A stretch of DNA of 64,000 nucleotides from Phenylobacterium kunshanense (GCF_003254525.1 NZ_QFYS01000005.1:124001-188000), one strand, 5' to 3'. Numbered from the stretch's first letter, positions 28,395-36,451 are shown. Made by a program: numbers and translations. Notes: a model not told the origin generated them from the letters alone.

Positions 28395-28498
28395 TACTGA
28401 TAGTGGTTGGTGAGCGCTGAACTTCCTCGGCGCCACAAGATGTAGTTTTCCGGCGTGGCCTGGGGGCGCGCCGTGACCCTCTGGGTGGGAGGCGAGAT

Positions 28499-29002
28499 AT
28501 GGGCTGGACCGACGAACGCGTCGAACTCCTGAAGAAGCTCTGGCAGGACGGTCTGTCCGCCAGTCAGATCGCCAAGCAGTTGGGCGGGGTGACCCGCAAT
28601 GCGGTGATCGGCAAGGTGCACCGTTTGGGGCTCTCGGGGCGCGCCGCGCCTTCGAAGCCGCAGCGCACGGTGTTCAAGGCGCCCCGTCCGGCGCGTCCGG
28701 TCGCGGCGGCGCCGTCGGCCCCGCGTCGCATCGCCGAGCCGGTGTCCTCGGCGCCTGCGCCGTCGCCGGTGCGTTATGTGGACGAGTCTCCGGGTACAGC
28801 CACGGTGCTGACCCTGGGCGCGCACATGTGCAAGTGGCCGATCGGCGATCCGTCGCTCGACAGCTTCACCTTCTGCGGCCGCCGCTCGGAAGAGAACGGC
28901 CCCTACTGCCACGAACACGCCACGGTGGCCTACCAGCCGGCCCAGGCGAAGAAGAAGTCTGGCGCCGCCGAGCTCGCCCGGAGCCTGCGCCGCTACATCT
29001 GA
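28499..29002 (+). CDS. gcrA: cell-cycle regulator GcrA
   Basis: A 167-residue transcription factor that in Caulobacterales binds DNA at CcrM-methylated GANTC sites and helps sigma-70 RNA polymerase. The N-terminal DNA-binding part is intact (MGWTDERVELLKKLWQDGLS, ASQIAKQLGGVTRNAVIGKV). A Pro/Ala-rich linker follows (about 45-105), then the C-terminal conserved part with CKWPIGDPSLDSFTFCGRR and YCHEHATVAYQP. A GGGAGGCG ribosome site precedes the ATG. A long hairpin follows the stop. Confidence 0.96.
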   Translation: MGWTDERVELLKKLWQDGLSASQIAKQLGGVTRNAVIGKVHRLGLSGRAAPSKPQRTVFKAPRPARPVAAAPSAPRRIAEPVSSAPAPSPVRYVDESPGTATVLTLGAHMCKWPIGDPSLDSFTFCGRRSEENGPYCHEHATVAYQPAQAKKKSGAAELARSLRRYI

Positions 29003-29040
29003 TCCGCTGAAGAGCGGCCGACATCCGTTGGGGATGGGAG

Positions 29041-29095
29041 GCGCGCCCGAAACCGAAGCTGGCCTTCCAGCCTCCGGTCTCGGGCGCGCTTCTTT
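29041..29095. terminator. long hairpin terminator after gcrA
   Basis: A stem of about 22 bp with a few mismatches (GCGCGCCCGAAACCG at 29041 pairing with the arm ending at 29089) has a CCTT tip and is followed by TTCTTT. It sits between gcrA and the convergent metZ. Confidence 0.75.
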
Positions 29096-29110
29096 CGTCT
29101 GGGGGGCGCT

Positions 29111-30295
29111 CTACGCGGCGTCCAGCGCGCGGCTGACGTCGCGCACCAGATCCCGGGCGCCCTCCAGCCCCACGCTCATCCGGACCCAGCCTTCCGTCAG
29201 GCCGATCTCCAGCCGCTCGGCCTCGGGCATGGAGCGGTGGGTGGTGGTGCACGGATGCGTGGCCATCGACTTGGCGTCGCCAAGGTTGTTGGAGATGTCG
29301 ACGATCTGCAGCGCGTCCAGGAACCGCCAGGCCGCCTCGCGGCTGCCCAGGTCGAAGGCCACGACGTTGCCGCCGCCGGTCATCTGGTTGGCGATGATCG
29401 CCGCCTGCGGGTGGTCGGGCCGGCCGGGGTAGATGGTCTTCAGCGCCTTGCCGTGGGCGGCCACCGCGTCGGCCACCTTGGCCGCGGTCTCGGTCTGGCG
29501 CCGCACGCGCAGCTCCAGCGTCTCCAGGCCCTTCAGCAGCACCCAGGCGTTGAACGGCGACAGCGCCGGGCCCGTGTGCCGATGCATGTCCTTGTAGGCC
29601 TCGGTCATCAGCTCGGCCGCGCCCAGGATCGCGCCGCCCAGCACCCGGCCCTGGCCATCGATGTGCTTGGTGGCCGAATAGACGACGATGTCGGCGCCGA
29701 GGGCCAGCGGCTTCTGGAAGATCGGCGTGGCGAAGACATTGTCCACGACCAGTTTCGCGCCCGCCGCATGGGCGATCTCGGCGACGGCGCCGATGGCGGT
29801 CACCTCCAGAAGGGGATTGGCCGGGCTCTCCACCAGGAACGCCCTGGTGTTGGGCCGCACCGCGTTCTTCCAGGCGTCCAGGTCGGTGGCGTCCACATAG
29901 GTGGTCTCCACGCCGAAGCGCGGCATCCATTCCGACAGGATCCAGCGGCACGAGCCGAACAGGGCCCGGCCCGCCACGATGTGGTCGCCCGCCCGCACCA
30001 GGCCCATCAGCGCGAGCTGCACCGCCGCCATTCCGGAAGCCGTCGCCTTGCAGGCCTCAGCGCCCTCCAGCAGGGCGAGGCGGTCCTCGAACATCTGCGT
30101 CGTGGGGTTGCCGAAGCGCTGGTAGATGAACCCCGGCTCCGCGCCCGAGAACCGCCGGTCGGCCGCCGCCGCGCTCTCGTAGGCGAAGCTCTGGTTGAGG
30201 AAGAGGGCCTCCGAGATCTCGCCGAACTCGGTGCGCATGAGGCCGCCGCGAACAGCTTGGGTCTCGATCTCCCAGTCGCGCGGGTCTTCAGCCAT
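29111..30295 (-). CDS. metZ: O-succinylhomoserine sulfhydrylase
   Basis: PLP enzyme of the Cys/Met metabolism family, 394 residues, which makes homocysteine from O-succinylhomoserine and sulfide. Motifs: GFIYQRFGNPTTQMFEDRLA, ATASGMAAVQLALM, ESPANPLLEV, VVDNVFATP, the PLP lysine in YSATKHIDGQGR, and SLGDAK-like SNNLGDAKSMATHP near the end. ATG 30295 is preferred over 30307 because an ATGGAGG ribosome site is correctly spaced before it. Other sulfhydrylase or gamma-synthase activities cannot be separated by eye. Confidence 0.9.
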   Translation of the reverse strand: MAEDPRDWEIETQAVRGGLMRTEFGEISEALFLNQSFAYESAAAADRRFSGAEPGFIYQRFGNPTTQMFEDRLALLEGAEACKATASGMAAVQLALMGLVRAGDHIVAGRALFGSCRWILSEWMPRFGVETTYVDATDLDAWKNAVRPNTRAFLVESPANPLLEVTAIGAVAEIAHAAGAKLVVDNVFATPIFQKPLALGADIVVYSATKHIDGQGRVLGGAILGAAELMTEAYKDMHRHTGPALSPFNAWVLLKGLETLELRVRRQTETAAKVADAVAAHGKALKTIYPGRPDHPQAAIIANQMTGGGNVVAFDLGSREAAWRFLDALQIVDISNNLGDAKSMATHPCTTTHRSMPEAERLEIGLTEGWVRMSVGLEGARDLVRDVSRALDAA

Positions 30296-30466
30296 CACGG
30301 CCTCCATGCAGAAAAACTGGGCGCCTTGAACGCCCCGCCCCCCGCGGCGTCAAGGTCCGCTTTCCTGGGGGCGGTTTCAGAAAAGCCCGCGAAGCCGTGG
30401 CTCGTAGACAATTTCCGGAACGCCCGCCTTGCCACGGCGCGGCTGAGCGGTAAGTGTTCGCCGCCC

Positions 30467-31486
30467 ATGAGCGAGTTCACCGCCCCGGGCATCCTGCCCT
30501 GCCAGTCCATCGAGGCCCTGATCGACCAGGGCGCCATCTCCTCGGCCGGCCCGTGGGATACCGACCAGGTGCAGCCCGCTAGCCTCGACCTGCGCCTCGG
30601 CGCGCGGGCCTGGCGCGTACGGGCCTCGTTCCTGCCCCGGCGCGGCACGGTCCGCCAGAGGATCGCCGAGGTGGCGATGCACGAGCTGGACCTCACGAAG
30701 GGCGCCGTCCTCGAGCGAGGCTGCGTCTATATCGCCGAGCTGCAGGAGCGGCTGAAGCTGCCCAAGGGGATATCGGCCCGCGCCAATCCCAAGAGTTCCA
30801 CCGGCCGCGTCGACGTCTTCGTGCGCCTGCTCAGCGACTTCGGCGACGCCTTCGACGACGTCAACGAGGGCTACGAGGGGCCGATCTACATGGAGGTCGC
30901 GCCCCAGACCTTCTCCGTCCTGGTGCGCACCGGCACCCGCCTGAACCAGCTCCGCCTCAAGACCGGCGAGCCGCCGCGCCTGCGCACCGAGAGCGTCGGC
31001 GTCGACCTCACCGGCGAGATCGCCGGCTTCCGCGGGCGTCGCCACGCCGGCGTCGTCGATCTCGACCACGTCGACGGCCACGACCCGCGCGACTTCTGGG
31101 AGCCGCTCTATCCCCGCGACGGCCAGCTTCTTCTGGATCCGGGCGAGTTCTACATCCTGGCCTCAAAGGGCGCGGTCGAGATCCCGGTCATGGAAGCCGC
31201 CGAGATGACGCCGATCGATCCCTCGGTCGGGGAGTTCCGCGTCCACTACGCCGGCTTCTTCGATCCCGGCTTCGGCACCGACGAGGCGCACGGCAAGGGC
31301 TCCAAGGGCGTGCTGGAGGTCCGCAGCCACGAGACGCCGTTCATCCTGGAGGACGGCCAGACCGTCGCGCGCCTGGTCTACGAGCCGCTCACCGAGAAAC
31401 CGTCCCGCCTCTACGGCGACCTCGGCTCGCACTACCAGCGCCAGGGCCTGAAGCTGTCCAAGCACTTCCGGGTCTGGGGCGAATGA
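30467..31486 (+). CDS. dcd: 2'-deoxycytidine 5'-triphosphate deaminase, long form
   Basis: A 339-residue member of the dCTP deaminase/dUTPase superfamily, about twice the usual Dcd length, as expected for the alphaproteobacterial long form with two related halves. Seen: QPASLDLRLGARAWRVRASF, ISARANPKSSTGRVDVFVRL in the first half, and FRVHYAGFFDPGFGTDE and ILEDGQTVARLVYEPL in the second. It supplies dUTP for thymidylate. The frame upstream (29237-30466) is antisense to metZ and not real. Confidence 0.85.
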   Translation: MSEFTAPGILPCQSIEALIDQGAISSAGPWDTDQVQPASLDLRLGARAWRVRASFLPRRGTVRQRIAEVAMHELDLTKGAVLERGCVYIAELQERLKLPKGISARANPKSSTGRVDVFVRLLSDFGDAFDDVNEGYEGPIYMEVAPQTFSVLVRTGTRLNQLRLKTGEPPRLRTESVGVDLTGEIAGFRGRRHAGVVDLDHVDGHDPRDFWEPLYPRDGQLLLDPGEFYILASKGAVEIPVMEAAEMTPIDPSVGEFRVHYAGFFDPGFGTDEAHGKGSKGVLEVRSHETPFILEDGQTVARLVYEPLTEKPSRLYGDLGSHYQRQGLKLSKHFRVWGE

Positions 31487-31706
31487 GCGCGTGAGGCCAG
31501 CGGGCGGTGGCGCGCCCGCGACCGGGCTGTCGTGCTTGGGGGAGTGATGACAACTCGTCCCGGGCGCGCCGTGCGGGCCGACCTCGCGATCGGGGGGGTG
31601 ATCACCGAGGGGCCCGGTCCCGCGGGGCCTAGATCGTGTGTTCCGCCAAGCTTCGCCAGGGGCGGGCGCCGCGGCGCACCGTCGCACCGCAGCATGAACC
31701 GCCGCC

Positions 31707-32297
31707 CTATTCCTCGACGCGCTTGTAGATCGACCGCACCGGCCGCTCCATCACCCGCCGCATCATCGGGACGAAGGCCTCCAGCGGCATGGAGTCATAG
31801 GCCGGATCGAACGAGTTCTGATCGTACAGGTGGCAGAACTGGGCCGTGTATTCGAAGTCGGGGTGCCCCCGGAACTGCTCGCGCAGGTCCCGGTCCAGGC
31901 CGATGTGGTGGAAGAAGTAATAGCCCTGGAACACGCCGTGGTGCTCCAGCATCCAGTGGTTCCGCTCCGAGATGTAGGGCTTCAGGATCGCCGCGCCCAT
32001 CTCGGCGTGGCTCGCCGGCAGCAGGATGTCGCCGATGTCGTGCAGCAGGGCGCAGACGACGTATTCCTCGTCCCGGCCGTCACGGTGCGCCCGGGTGGCG
32101 GTCTGCAGCGAGTGTTCCAGCCGGTCGACGTTGAACCCGCCGTAGTCCCCGCCCAGCAGCTTCAGGTGGCTGACGATGGCGTCCACGTGCTGGCCGCGCC
32201 GGGCCTGGGCGTCGCGCATGATCGCCGCCCAGTCGGCCTCGACGCCGTCGGTCATGGCCGTGAACGTGGCCCGGTCGTGTGTCGCGCCGTCCGCCAT
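31707..32297 (-). CDS. HD-domain phosphohydrolase
   Basis: A 196-residue protein with metal-binding HD features: DRLEHSLQTATRAHRDGRDE, then ALLHDIGDILLPASHAEMGA, and later LEHHGVFQGYYFFHHIG. This type is related to PhnZ-like mixed-valence iron oxygenases as well as to phosphohydrolases, so the reaction is open. The start at 32297 has a GGGAGGA ribosome site; the earlier ATG at 32360 does not. Confidence 0.8.
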   Translation of the reverse strand: MADGATHDRATFTAMTDGVEADWAAIMRDAQARRGQHVDAIVSHLKLLGGDYGGFNVDRLEHSLQTATRAHRDGRDEEYVVCALLHDIGDILLPASHAEMGAAILKPYISERNHWMLEHHGVFQGYYFFHHIGLDRDLREQFRGHPDFEYTAQFCHLYDQNSFDPAYDSMPLEAFVPMMRRVMERPVRSIYKRVEE

Positions 32298-32409
32298 CGC
32301 ATCCTCCCTGGTGTCTCTTGTCGTTGGTCCGATCGTGCGGGGCCGCGCCCGCCGGGTCAATCCAGCCCTTGGCCCCGCCGCCCGACGCCGCTATGAAGGC
32401 CGCCCCGGC

Positions 32410-32484
32410 GCGGGTGTAGTTCAGAGGTAGAACGTCAGCTTCCCAAGCTGAATGTCAGGGGTTCGATTCCCCTCACCCGCTCCA
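32410..32484 (+). tRNA. tRNA-Gly (anticodon CCC), CCA encoded
   Basis: Full cloverleaf. The acceptor stem GCGGGTG (32410-32416) pairs with CACCCGC (32474-32480). The D arm is GTTC...GAAC, the anticodon stem-loop is TCAGC-TTCCCAA-GCTGA, and the T arm is AGGGG-TTCGATT-CCCCT. The discriminator T is followed by an encoded CCA. The 3' half is repeated twice downstream, marking it as an integration site. Confidence 0.96.
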
Positions 32485-32490
32485 AATTCC
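32435..32490 (+). repeat. att-like copy 1 (3' half of tRNA-Gly)
   Basis: The anticodon arm, T arm and acceptor end of the intact tRNA plus AAATTCC after the CCA. This is the reference copy for the two degenerate repeats downstream. Confidence 0.6.
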
Positions 32491-32943
32491 TCTTAAAATC
32501 AGCCATTTATCTGCCGGATGGCGCGCTTTGGAGCGGCAGTCTTCGCCGTGGCTATGCCATTGATAACGCATTGAAACTGCTAAAGTTCAGGTTCCCTAGC
32601 GGAGCAAGATCGGAGCAAAATTTCGCTGTCCCCAGCGCCGCGCTTGCTGGTCGCCAAAGCCACGCTTCAATGTACGCGTATGTCCCATGAGCTCACCCGT
32701 TGCGGAGCCTGCGGCGACTTCCAAGCTGACCCCCGACTTTGCCCTCGAGGAACAGGAGAGTGCGAAGCTCGTCCACAGTGGATGACCGCGCAGCCCGATC
32801 GCCGCGACCGTCCGCCTGCCAAGTGTTCCCGATTTGTGCTTGATTCCTTTCGGCGATATTGTACTTCGCGTGGCCACTTGAGCAGGGCTGAGCTCTAATG
32901 CCCGTTCAATGGGGTATGGCGCGCTCGACGAGGGGAGACGGCC
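32485..32943. other. 459-bp AT-richer stretch without a supported gene
   Basis: No protein or RNA gene could be supported here. A short direct repeat, CGGAGCAA, occurs at 32600-32607 and 32611-32618 and could be an arm-type integrase site. Long open frames on the minus strand are shadows of the 32944 gene and lack recognisable motifs. The base composition is lower in GC than the chromosome around it. Confidence 0.4.
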
Positions 32944-33375
32944 ATGGGAGTTCGACCGTGGGCCGAGTTCCGCTCCGACCTGCCAACCGACACGATTGAA
33001 ACCCCCGACGAGATTGTCCAGGTCGGGGGGCGGACCGTCGCCGAAGCTATCGGAGAGATTCTTGCGCGGCTGGGCTGTAAGGCAGACTCGCCGGTCTTGG
33101 AGGGCGAGAATGGATGGCAATTCATGGCCATCAAAGGGCGCTGCAGAATGATGTGTCAGGTTGCACACATCGAGAGATTTCTGCTCCTGCTCGAAGACAC
33201 GTCGTTCTTCAACCGCGTGCTGAAGCGACATAGTCCTGTCTACCTCGACATATTGTCGAGGTTTGCTGAGGAGCTGGCGCGAGACCCGAGGTTCCACGAC
33301 ATTGAGTGGTATTTCGCCAACGAAGTCCTGTCCGGCAAAGCGGGAGCACCTATGCCGGTCAGCGTGGAAGACTAG
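32944..33375 (+). CDS. small acidic protein of unknown function, immunity-like
   Basis: A 143-residue cytoplasmic protein with no signal peptide or membrane segment. A good AGGGGAGA ribosome site precedes the ATG. The middle is hydrophobic and helical (VAHIERFLLLLEDTSFFNRV), and acidic residues are spread throughout. The family was not recognised. Its size, acidity, low-GC composition and place in a toxin-carrying island resemble orphan immunity proteins, but that is inference only. Confidence 0.6.
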   Translation: MGVRPWAEFRSDLPTDTIETPDEIVQVGGRTVAEAIGEILARLGCKADSPVLEGENGWQFMAIKGRCRMMCQVAHIERFLLLLEDTSFFNRVLKRHSPVYLDILSRFAEELARDPRFHDIEWYFANEVLSGKAGAPMPVSVED

Positions 33376-33421
33376 ACACCTTCAATTTTGGACTGATCCA
33401 TCTCAACAGCCGAGCTTCCTC

Positions 33422-33482
33422 TCAGCTTCCCAAGCTGAGTGTCAGGGTTTCGATCCCCCCCCACACACCCGCTACAAATTCC
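33422..33482 (+). repeat. att-like copy 2 (degenerate tRNA-Gly 3' half)
   Basis: The first 17 bases match the tRNA anticodon arm exactly, and the rest follows with a few substitutions and about six extra bases near the T-stem/acceptor junction, ending with CCCGCTACAAATTCC. The 5' half of a tRNA is missing, so it cannot be a working tRNA. It separates the two island segments. Confidence 0.7.
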
Positions 33483-33753
33483 GACAAGCCAGATCGAAAT
33501 CGTGAAGCCCCTTTGGTTCTGTGGGCTCGATGCGGCTTGAAAGGGAAGCGGCCCATGCGACCGCCACACCACGGCTAAGCTTCTGATCCCCAGGGATGAA
33601 CACCAGCCGCACCGGCTGGCGTTTGATGGATGCGTGAGGAATTGGCGTCGGGATGTGCAGGTTCGAGCCGGGGACCCGCACTCCTGCAAGGAGGCGTCCC
33701 TCCCGAAGCCGGCTTCGTCTGGCCATCTTCATGTTCGCATTTTGTTCTTGCAT
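33472..33753 (-). CDS. doubtful 93-residue hypothetical protein
   Basis: An open frame with a possible AAAGG ribosome site eight bases before its ATG. The product is basic (MARRSRLREGRLLAGVRVPG near the start) and matches no family I know. Its stop lies inside the second att copy. It could be a relic of an island gene or chance; listed only for completeness. Confidence 0.2.
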   Translation of the reverse strand: MQEQNANMKMARRSRLREGRLLAGVRVPGSNLHIPTPIPHASIKRQPVRLVFIPGDQKLSRGVAVAWAASLSSRIEPTEPKGLHDFDLACRNL

Positions 33754-33915
33754 ACAGAACGCCTTTCTGAGATGCTCTTAGAGCGTCGATCAGTGTGCCG
33801 CGCCACCCGCTTGCTGCGCGGGCAAGGCGCCTCACCAAGTGCCACGCACTCCAAAGTCTGATCGCAGCGGTGGGCCGTTGCGGTGCGCCACACCCATCAT
33901 TCAAGGAGAGCATGC

Positions 33916-34692
33916 ATGGCCTATGGCCGGACCGACCCCGCGCGGCTGAAGGGCGCGGCCCTTACACGCTGGTACACTCGAACACCCCATGAGATCCAGG
34001 AGGAGAAAGACGCCGCCGAGCAGCGCAAGCACGAAGCGTTTGCGGCCAGCATCCGCGTGGCGACGCCGGAGCCGGACCATGGCGGCCTGCAGTCACCTGT
34101 CGATCTAGCAAAGGGCGCCCTGCACGACTTCCAAACTGGGCCGAAGATCCAGCGTCCGAACACGGCGCAATCCTTCATCCCGGTCGTAGGACCGGCCTGG
34201 GAGGCAGCCGCGGATTTGCAGGACGGTAACTACGCCGGGGCGGCGTTCAACGGCGCGATGGCGGTTGCAGATGCATTGCCGGTAGGGGTGGCGGCAAAGG
34301 GGATCAAGGCGGCGACTAAGGGCGTCACTGTACTCAAGAAGGGATCCCTCACGGCGAACGCGGCTCGCAGTCGGTTGCGGGATTGGGGTGTCGCGAAGAA
34401 GGGCGAGGAGATCCACCACACTGCCCCGTTGAACGGCATAGGTCGAGGCGAGCAGAACTGGAGGAACCACTATGCCCTCCTAAAGGTGCTGCCGAAGGAG
34501 ACACATCGGCGTCTAACGGGAAGCTGGAACGGGAAGCCACGCTTCGACCCGATCCGACGCGTTTGGCATGGCACCACGGATTGGCAGAAGGCGGTGCCCG
34601 CGGGGGTCTCGGCCTACGCGGCTGATGCCTGGGAGAACGTGACGCGCCCGTTCTCGCCCTCAGCGCCGGGCCCCAAGAAGCAAGGTCGTTAG
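33916..34692 (+). CDS. putative polymorphic toxin with C-terminal HNH-like nuclease domain
   Basis: A 258-residue protein built like a polymorphic toxin. Residues 1-45 are a charged helical leader (RWYTRTPHEIQEEKDAAEQR). Residues 86-135 are a hydrophobic pre-toxin segment (SFIPVVGPAWEAAADLQDGN, FNGAMAVADALPVG). The C-terminal 160-225 has EIHHTAPLNGIG (His167, His168), NWRNHYALLKVLPKETHRRL (Asn181, His185, His197) and GSWNGKPRF, a pattern of His/Asn-rich HNH/AHH-type nuclease toxins. There is no signal peptide and no secretion gene nearby. AAGGAG lies seven bases before the ATG. The gene after it is a likely immunity protein. The domain call is by motif, not by search. Confidence 0.65.
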   Translation: MAYGRTDPARLKGAALTRWYTRTPHEIQEEKDAAEQRKHEAFAASIRVATPEPDHGGLQSPVDLAKGALHDFQTGPKIQRPNTAQSFIPVVGPAWEAAADLQDGNYAGAAFNGAMAVADALPVGVAAKGIKAATKGVTVLKKGSLTANAARSRLRDWGVAKKGEEIHHTAPLNGIGRGEQNWRNHYALLKVLPKETHRRLTGSWNGKPRFDPIRRVWHGTTDWQKAVPAGVSAYAADAWENVTRPFSPSAPGPKKQGR

Positions 34693-34756
34693 AGCCAAGC
34701 TTCCCAAATGCGGCAGCCTGACGTATGTTCCGGTTTCGTTCCTATGGAGCTGTGCC

Positions 34757-35215
34757 GTGAAAACATCCGAGGCGAACTTCCACTTTCCGGTCCTGGGATT
34801 CACGTTGGATCTCAATATCTGGGGATTCCAGGATCTGGATCGCCTAACCAGGTGCGGACCCCGCACCCTGAAGGACGGCATCCAGACTGGAATGGAGCTC
34901 GTCGATGCGGACGGTCGCCGATGGAGCGTTCGCTCGATACGGCGAACCGGCCGCGCCGGGTCGCTGTTGTCCCTGCTGCTGCCGTTCGGGCCACCTCAGT
35001 CCCGCATCGAACACGACCTCGAACCGATGGAGGCGGTCTCGATCGAACAGGTCCGCCAGAAAGTCTGCACGGCCCTGGAGGCCCACGCAGAGAACTATTT
35101 CGAGGGCGATGACCGGGAGACTGAGTTCGAGCCGTTGCTGTCCGCTGTGCGGGCGGCTGGCTCGGTCAGCGAAGTCTACGAACGGCTACAGCCCGACACC
35201 TTTGAGCCGCACTGA
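34757..35215 (+). CDS. likely immunity protein, GTG start
   Basis: A 152-residue protein with no signal peptide. A GTG start is supported by GGAG eight bases upstream. The first part is beta-rich (NFHFPVLGFTLDLNIWGFQD), and the C-terminal 60 residues are strongly acidic (NYFEGDDRETEFEPLL). It lies 64 bp after the putative nuclease toxin in the same direction, the standard toxin-then-immunity order. No known immunity family was recognised; the role is inferred from place, size and charge. Confidence 0.6.
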   Translation: MKTSEANFHFPVLGFTLDLNIWGFQDLDRLTRCGPRTLKDGIQTGMELVDADGRRWSVRSIRRTGRAGSLLSLLLPFGPPQSRIEHDLEPMEAVSIEQVRQKVCTALEAHAENYFEGDDRETEFEPLLSAVRAAGSVSEVYERLQPDTFEPH

Positions 35216-35321
35216 TCTGACTCTGTGTCCCGAGGTGCGCGCTCAGGCGTGGCCGTCGACGGGGTGGGAGCCCGGCTGGCCGCCGATTGCGAAGCAAAGG
35301 GCTAGCAGGCTCCACGATGTC

Positions 35322-35369
35322 CTCGGCTTGCCAAACTGAACGCCAGGGGTTCGATCCCCTTCACCCGCA
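35322..35369 (+). repeat. att-like copy 3 (right end of island)
   Basis: About 40 of 48 bases match the tRNA-Gly 3' half, including GGGGTTCGAT and TCACCCGC. It overlaps the stop codon of the minus-strand gene at 35361, which suggests that before insertion the tRNA 3' end lay directly against that gene. Confidence 0.65.
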
Positions 35370-36449
35370 CGAGATCTGGAAATCGTAGAGGCGGCGTCCG
35401 GGCTCCGTGCCCCCCGGCTTGAGGAACAAGGTGCGGCGGCAGGTCACGACGCGCGAGCGCATCTCGTAGCGCACGGACTCGCCGACCTTTCCGCAGACGC
35501 CGTTCTGACAGCCCATGACGTTGTCGGTGACCGGCGCCGCCTCGGTCACGGTGTCCTGGAAGTGGTAGTCGAAGCGCAGGATCCCGTCGGCCTCGGTGGC
35601 GCTGTGCGGCCGGCCCCAGTAGGCGACGACCTTCTCCTCGCTCCAGCCGGCCGTTCCCTGCATCTCGCGGAGATACTTCTCGTTCGTCGACCCGAGGGCG
35701 CGGTCGATCTTCTTCTGCATCTCCAGGTCCTGCTGGACCTGTATGGCCTTGGCGTCGAATTCGGCCTCGGCCTTCTTGAGCTCCGCGAGCGCTTGCCTGC
35801 GGCGCGCCTCGCGTTCGGCCGGCGTGTAGATCGATGAGTAGGCGGGGCGTCGTCCGTCCTTCCAGAAATTGGCCCAGGTCACGTTCGAGAGCTCGCCGCC
35901 GATCACCATGTCACCGACATAGACGAGGCCGAGCCGGGCGAGCGGGTCCTGCCTCCCCGACTTCTGCGCCGCGGCGACCGCCTTGTTCAGCCGGTCCGGT
36001 TCGCAGGCGATCAGCCGGACCCGGTCGGTCCAGTTGTCGGCCACCGGCGTCCAGGCCGTTCCCCCCAGGTTCTGACTCTGCGCATTCCTGTGCCACGCCG
36101 TCGCCGCGTCGATCCGGAACTGCCGGCCAGAGCACCTGATCGTGACCTGGTATTCGATCGTGTCGGGCGCCTCCGGCTTCTCCAGCACCTGGATCACCCG
36201 GACGCGCATGATCCGGCGCGCATCCAGGTAGGCGCCCATGTTTCGTGAGCGCGCGGCGGCCTCCATCATCGCCTGATCGCCGCCCTCGGCCTCGCTGTCG
36301 TATCGCGGGCTCACCCGGTCGAACTCCGCATAGAAATGACGGCGGTCGGGCGCTGCTCCCTCCGCGCCGACGAGCACCCAGTGTCCGGCCAGGGCGACCG
36401 ATGGCGCCAGGGTGGACAGAAAGACGGCGCAGGTAGCGAGGCGGCGCAT
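35361..36449 (-). CDS. exported protein of unknown function
   Basis: A 362-residue protein with a signal peptide (MRRLATCAVFLSTLAPSVAL, cut near ALAG). The family was not recognised. The middle has a Lys/Glu/Ala-rich helical stretch (about 215-255). Cysteines near the C-terminus (MGCQNGVCG, VVTCRRTLF, ISCG) could pair in the periplasm. The segment EEKVVAYWGRPHSATEADGI resembles small outer-membrane-assembly-type folds seen in secreted alphaproteobacterial proteins, but this is weak. The 3' end coincides with the right edge of the tRNA island. It is two bases from the upstream DUF4386 gene, so the two may be co-transcribed. Confidence 0.7.
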   Translation of the reverse strand: MRRLATCAVFLSTLAPSVALAGHWVLVGAEGAAPDRRHFYAEFDRVSPRYDSEAEGGDQAMMEAAARSRNMGAYLDARRIMRVRVIQVLEKPEAPDTIEYQVTIRCSGRQFRIDAATAWHRNAQSQNLGGTAWTPVADNWTDRVRLIACEPDRLNKAVAAAQKSGRQDPLARLGLVYVGDMVIGGELSNVTWANFWKDGRRPAYSSIYTPAEREARRRQALAELKKAEAEFDAKAIQVQQDLEMQKKIDRALGSTNEKYLREMQGTAGWSEEKVVAYWGRPHSATEADGILRFDYHFQDTVTEAAPVTDNVMGCQNGVCGKVGESVRYEMRSRVVTCRRTLFLKPGGTEPGRRLYDFQISCG

Positions 36450-36451
36450 CG

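Larger units (their letters stand above)
33376..33915. other. 540-bp spacer between island segments
   Basis: Holds the second att-like copy at 33422-33482 and a doubtful minus-strand reading frame (33472-33753). The part 33721-33780 is only about 42% GC. The last 50 bases lead into the toxin gene, with its AAGGAG ribosome site at 33903-33908. No integrase fragment was recognised. Confidence 0.4.
32435..35369. mobile_element. accessory island inserted at tRNA-Gly, in two segments
   Basis: About 2.9 kb bounded by the tRNA-Gly 3' half and a degenerate copy at 35322-35369, with another copy in the middle (33422-33482). Parts are strikingly lower in GC than the flanks (near 42-48% in sampled 60-base lines versus around 70%). 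The cargo is an immunity-like orphan, a putative toxin and a likely immunity protein. No integrase or excisionase could be recognised, so it looks like a remnant or is moved in trans. Confidence 0.6.

Noticed and set aside
29237..30466. Long open frame upstream of and in phase with dcd
   Set aside because: It lies antisense to metZ, which has clear PLP motifs; the real dcd start is the ATG at 30467. GC-rich codon bias opens the opposite frames.
31487..31706. GC-rich inverted words such as GGCGCGCC and GGCCC...GGGCC in the gap between dcd and the HD gene
   Set aside because: The arms are short and scattered and do not form one clear hairpin with a tail. In DNA this rich in GC they are expected by chance.
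33422..33482. Second tRNA-Gly gene
   Set aside because: Only the 3' half is present and the acceptor region is interrupted, so no cloverleaf can form. It is a repeat of the integration site.
32485..35360. Possible tyrosine integrase or excisionase in the tRNA island
   Set aside because: Both strands were read for the usual R-H-R-Y pattern and tail motifs, and none was seen in any frame. The island appears to lack its own integrase.
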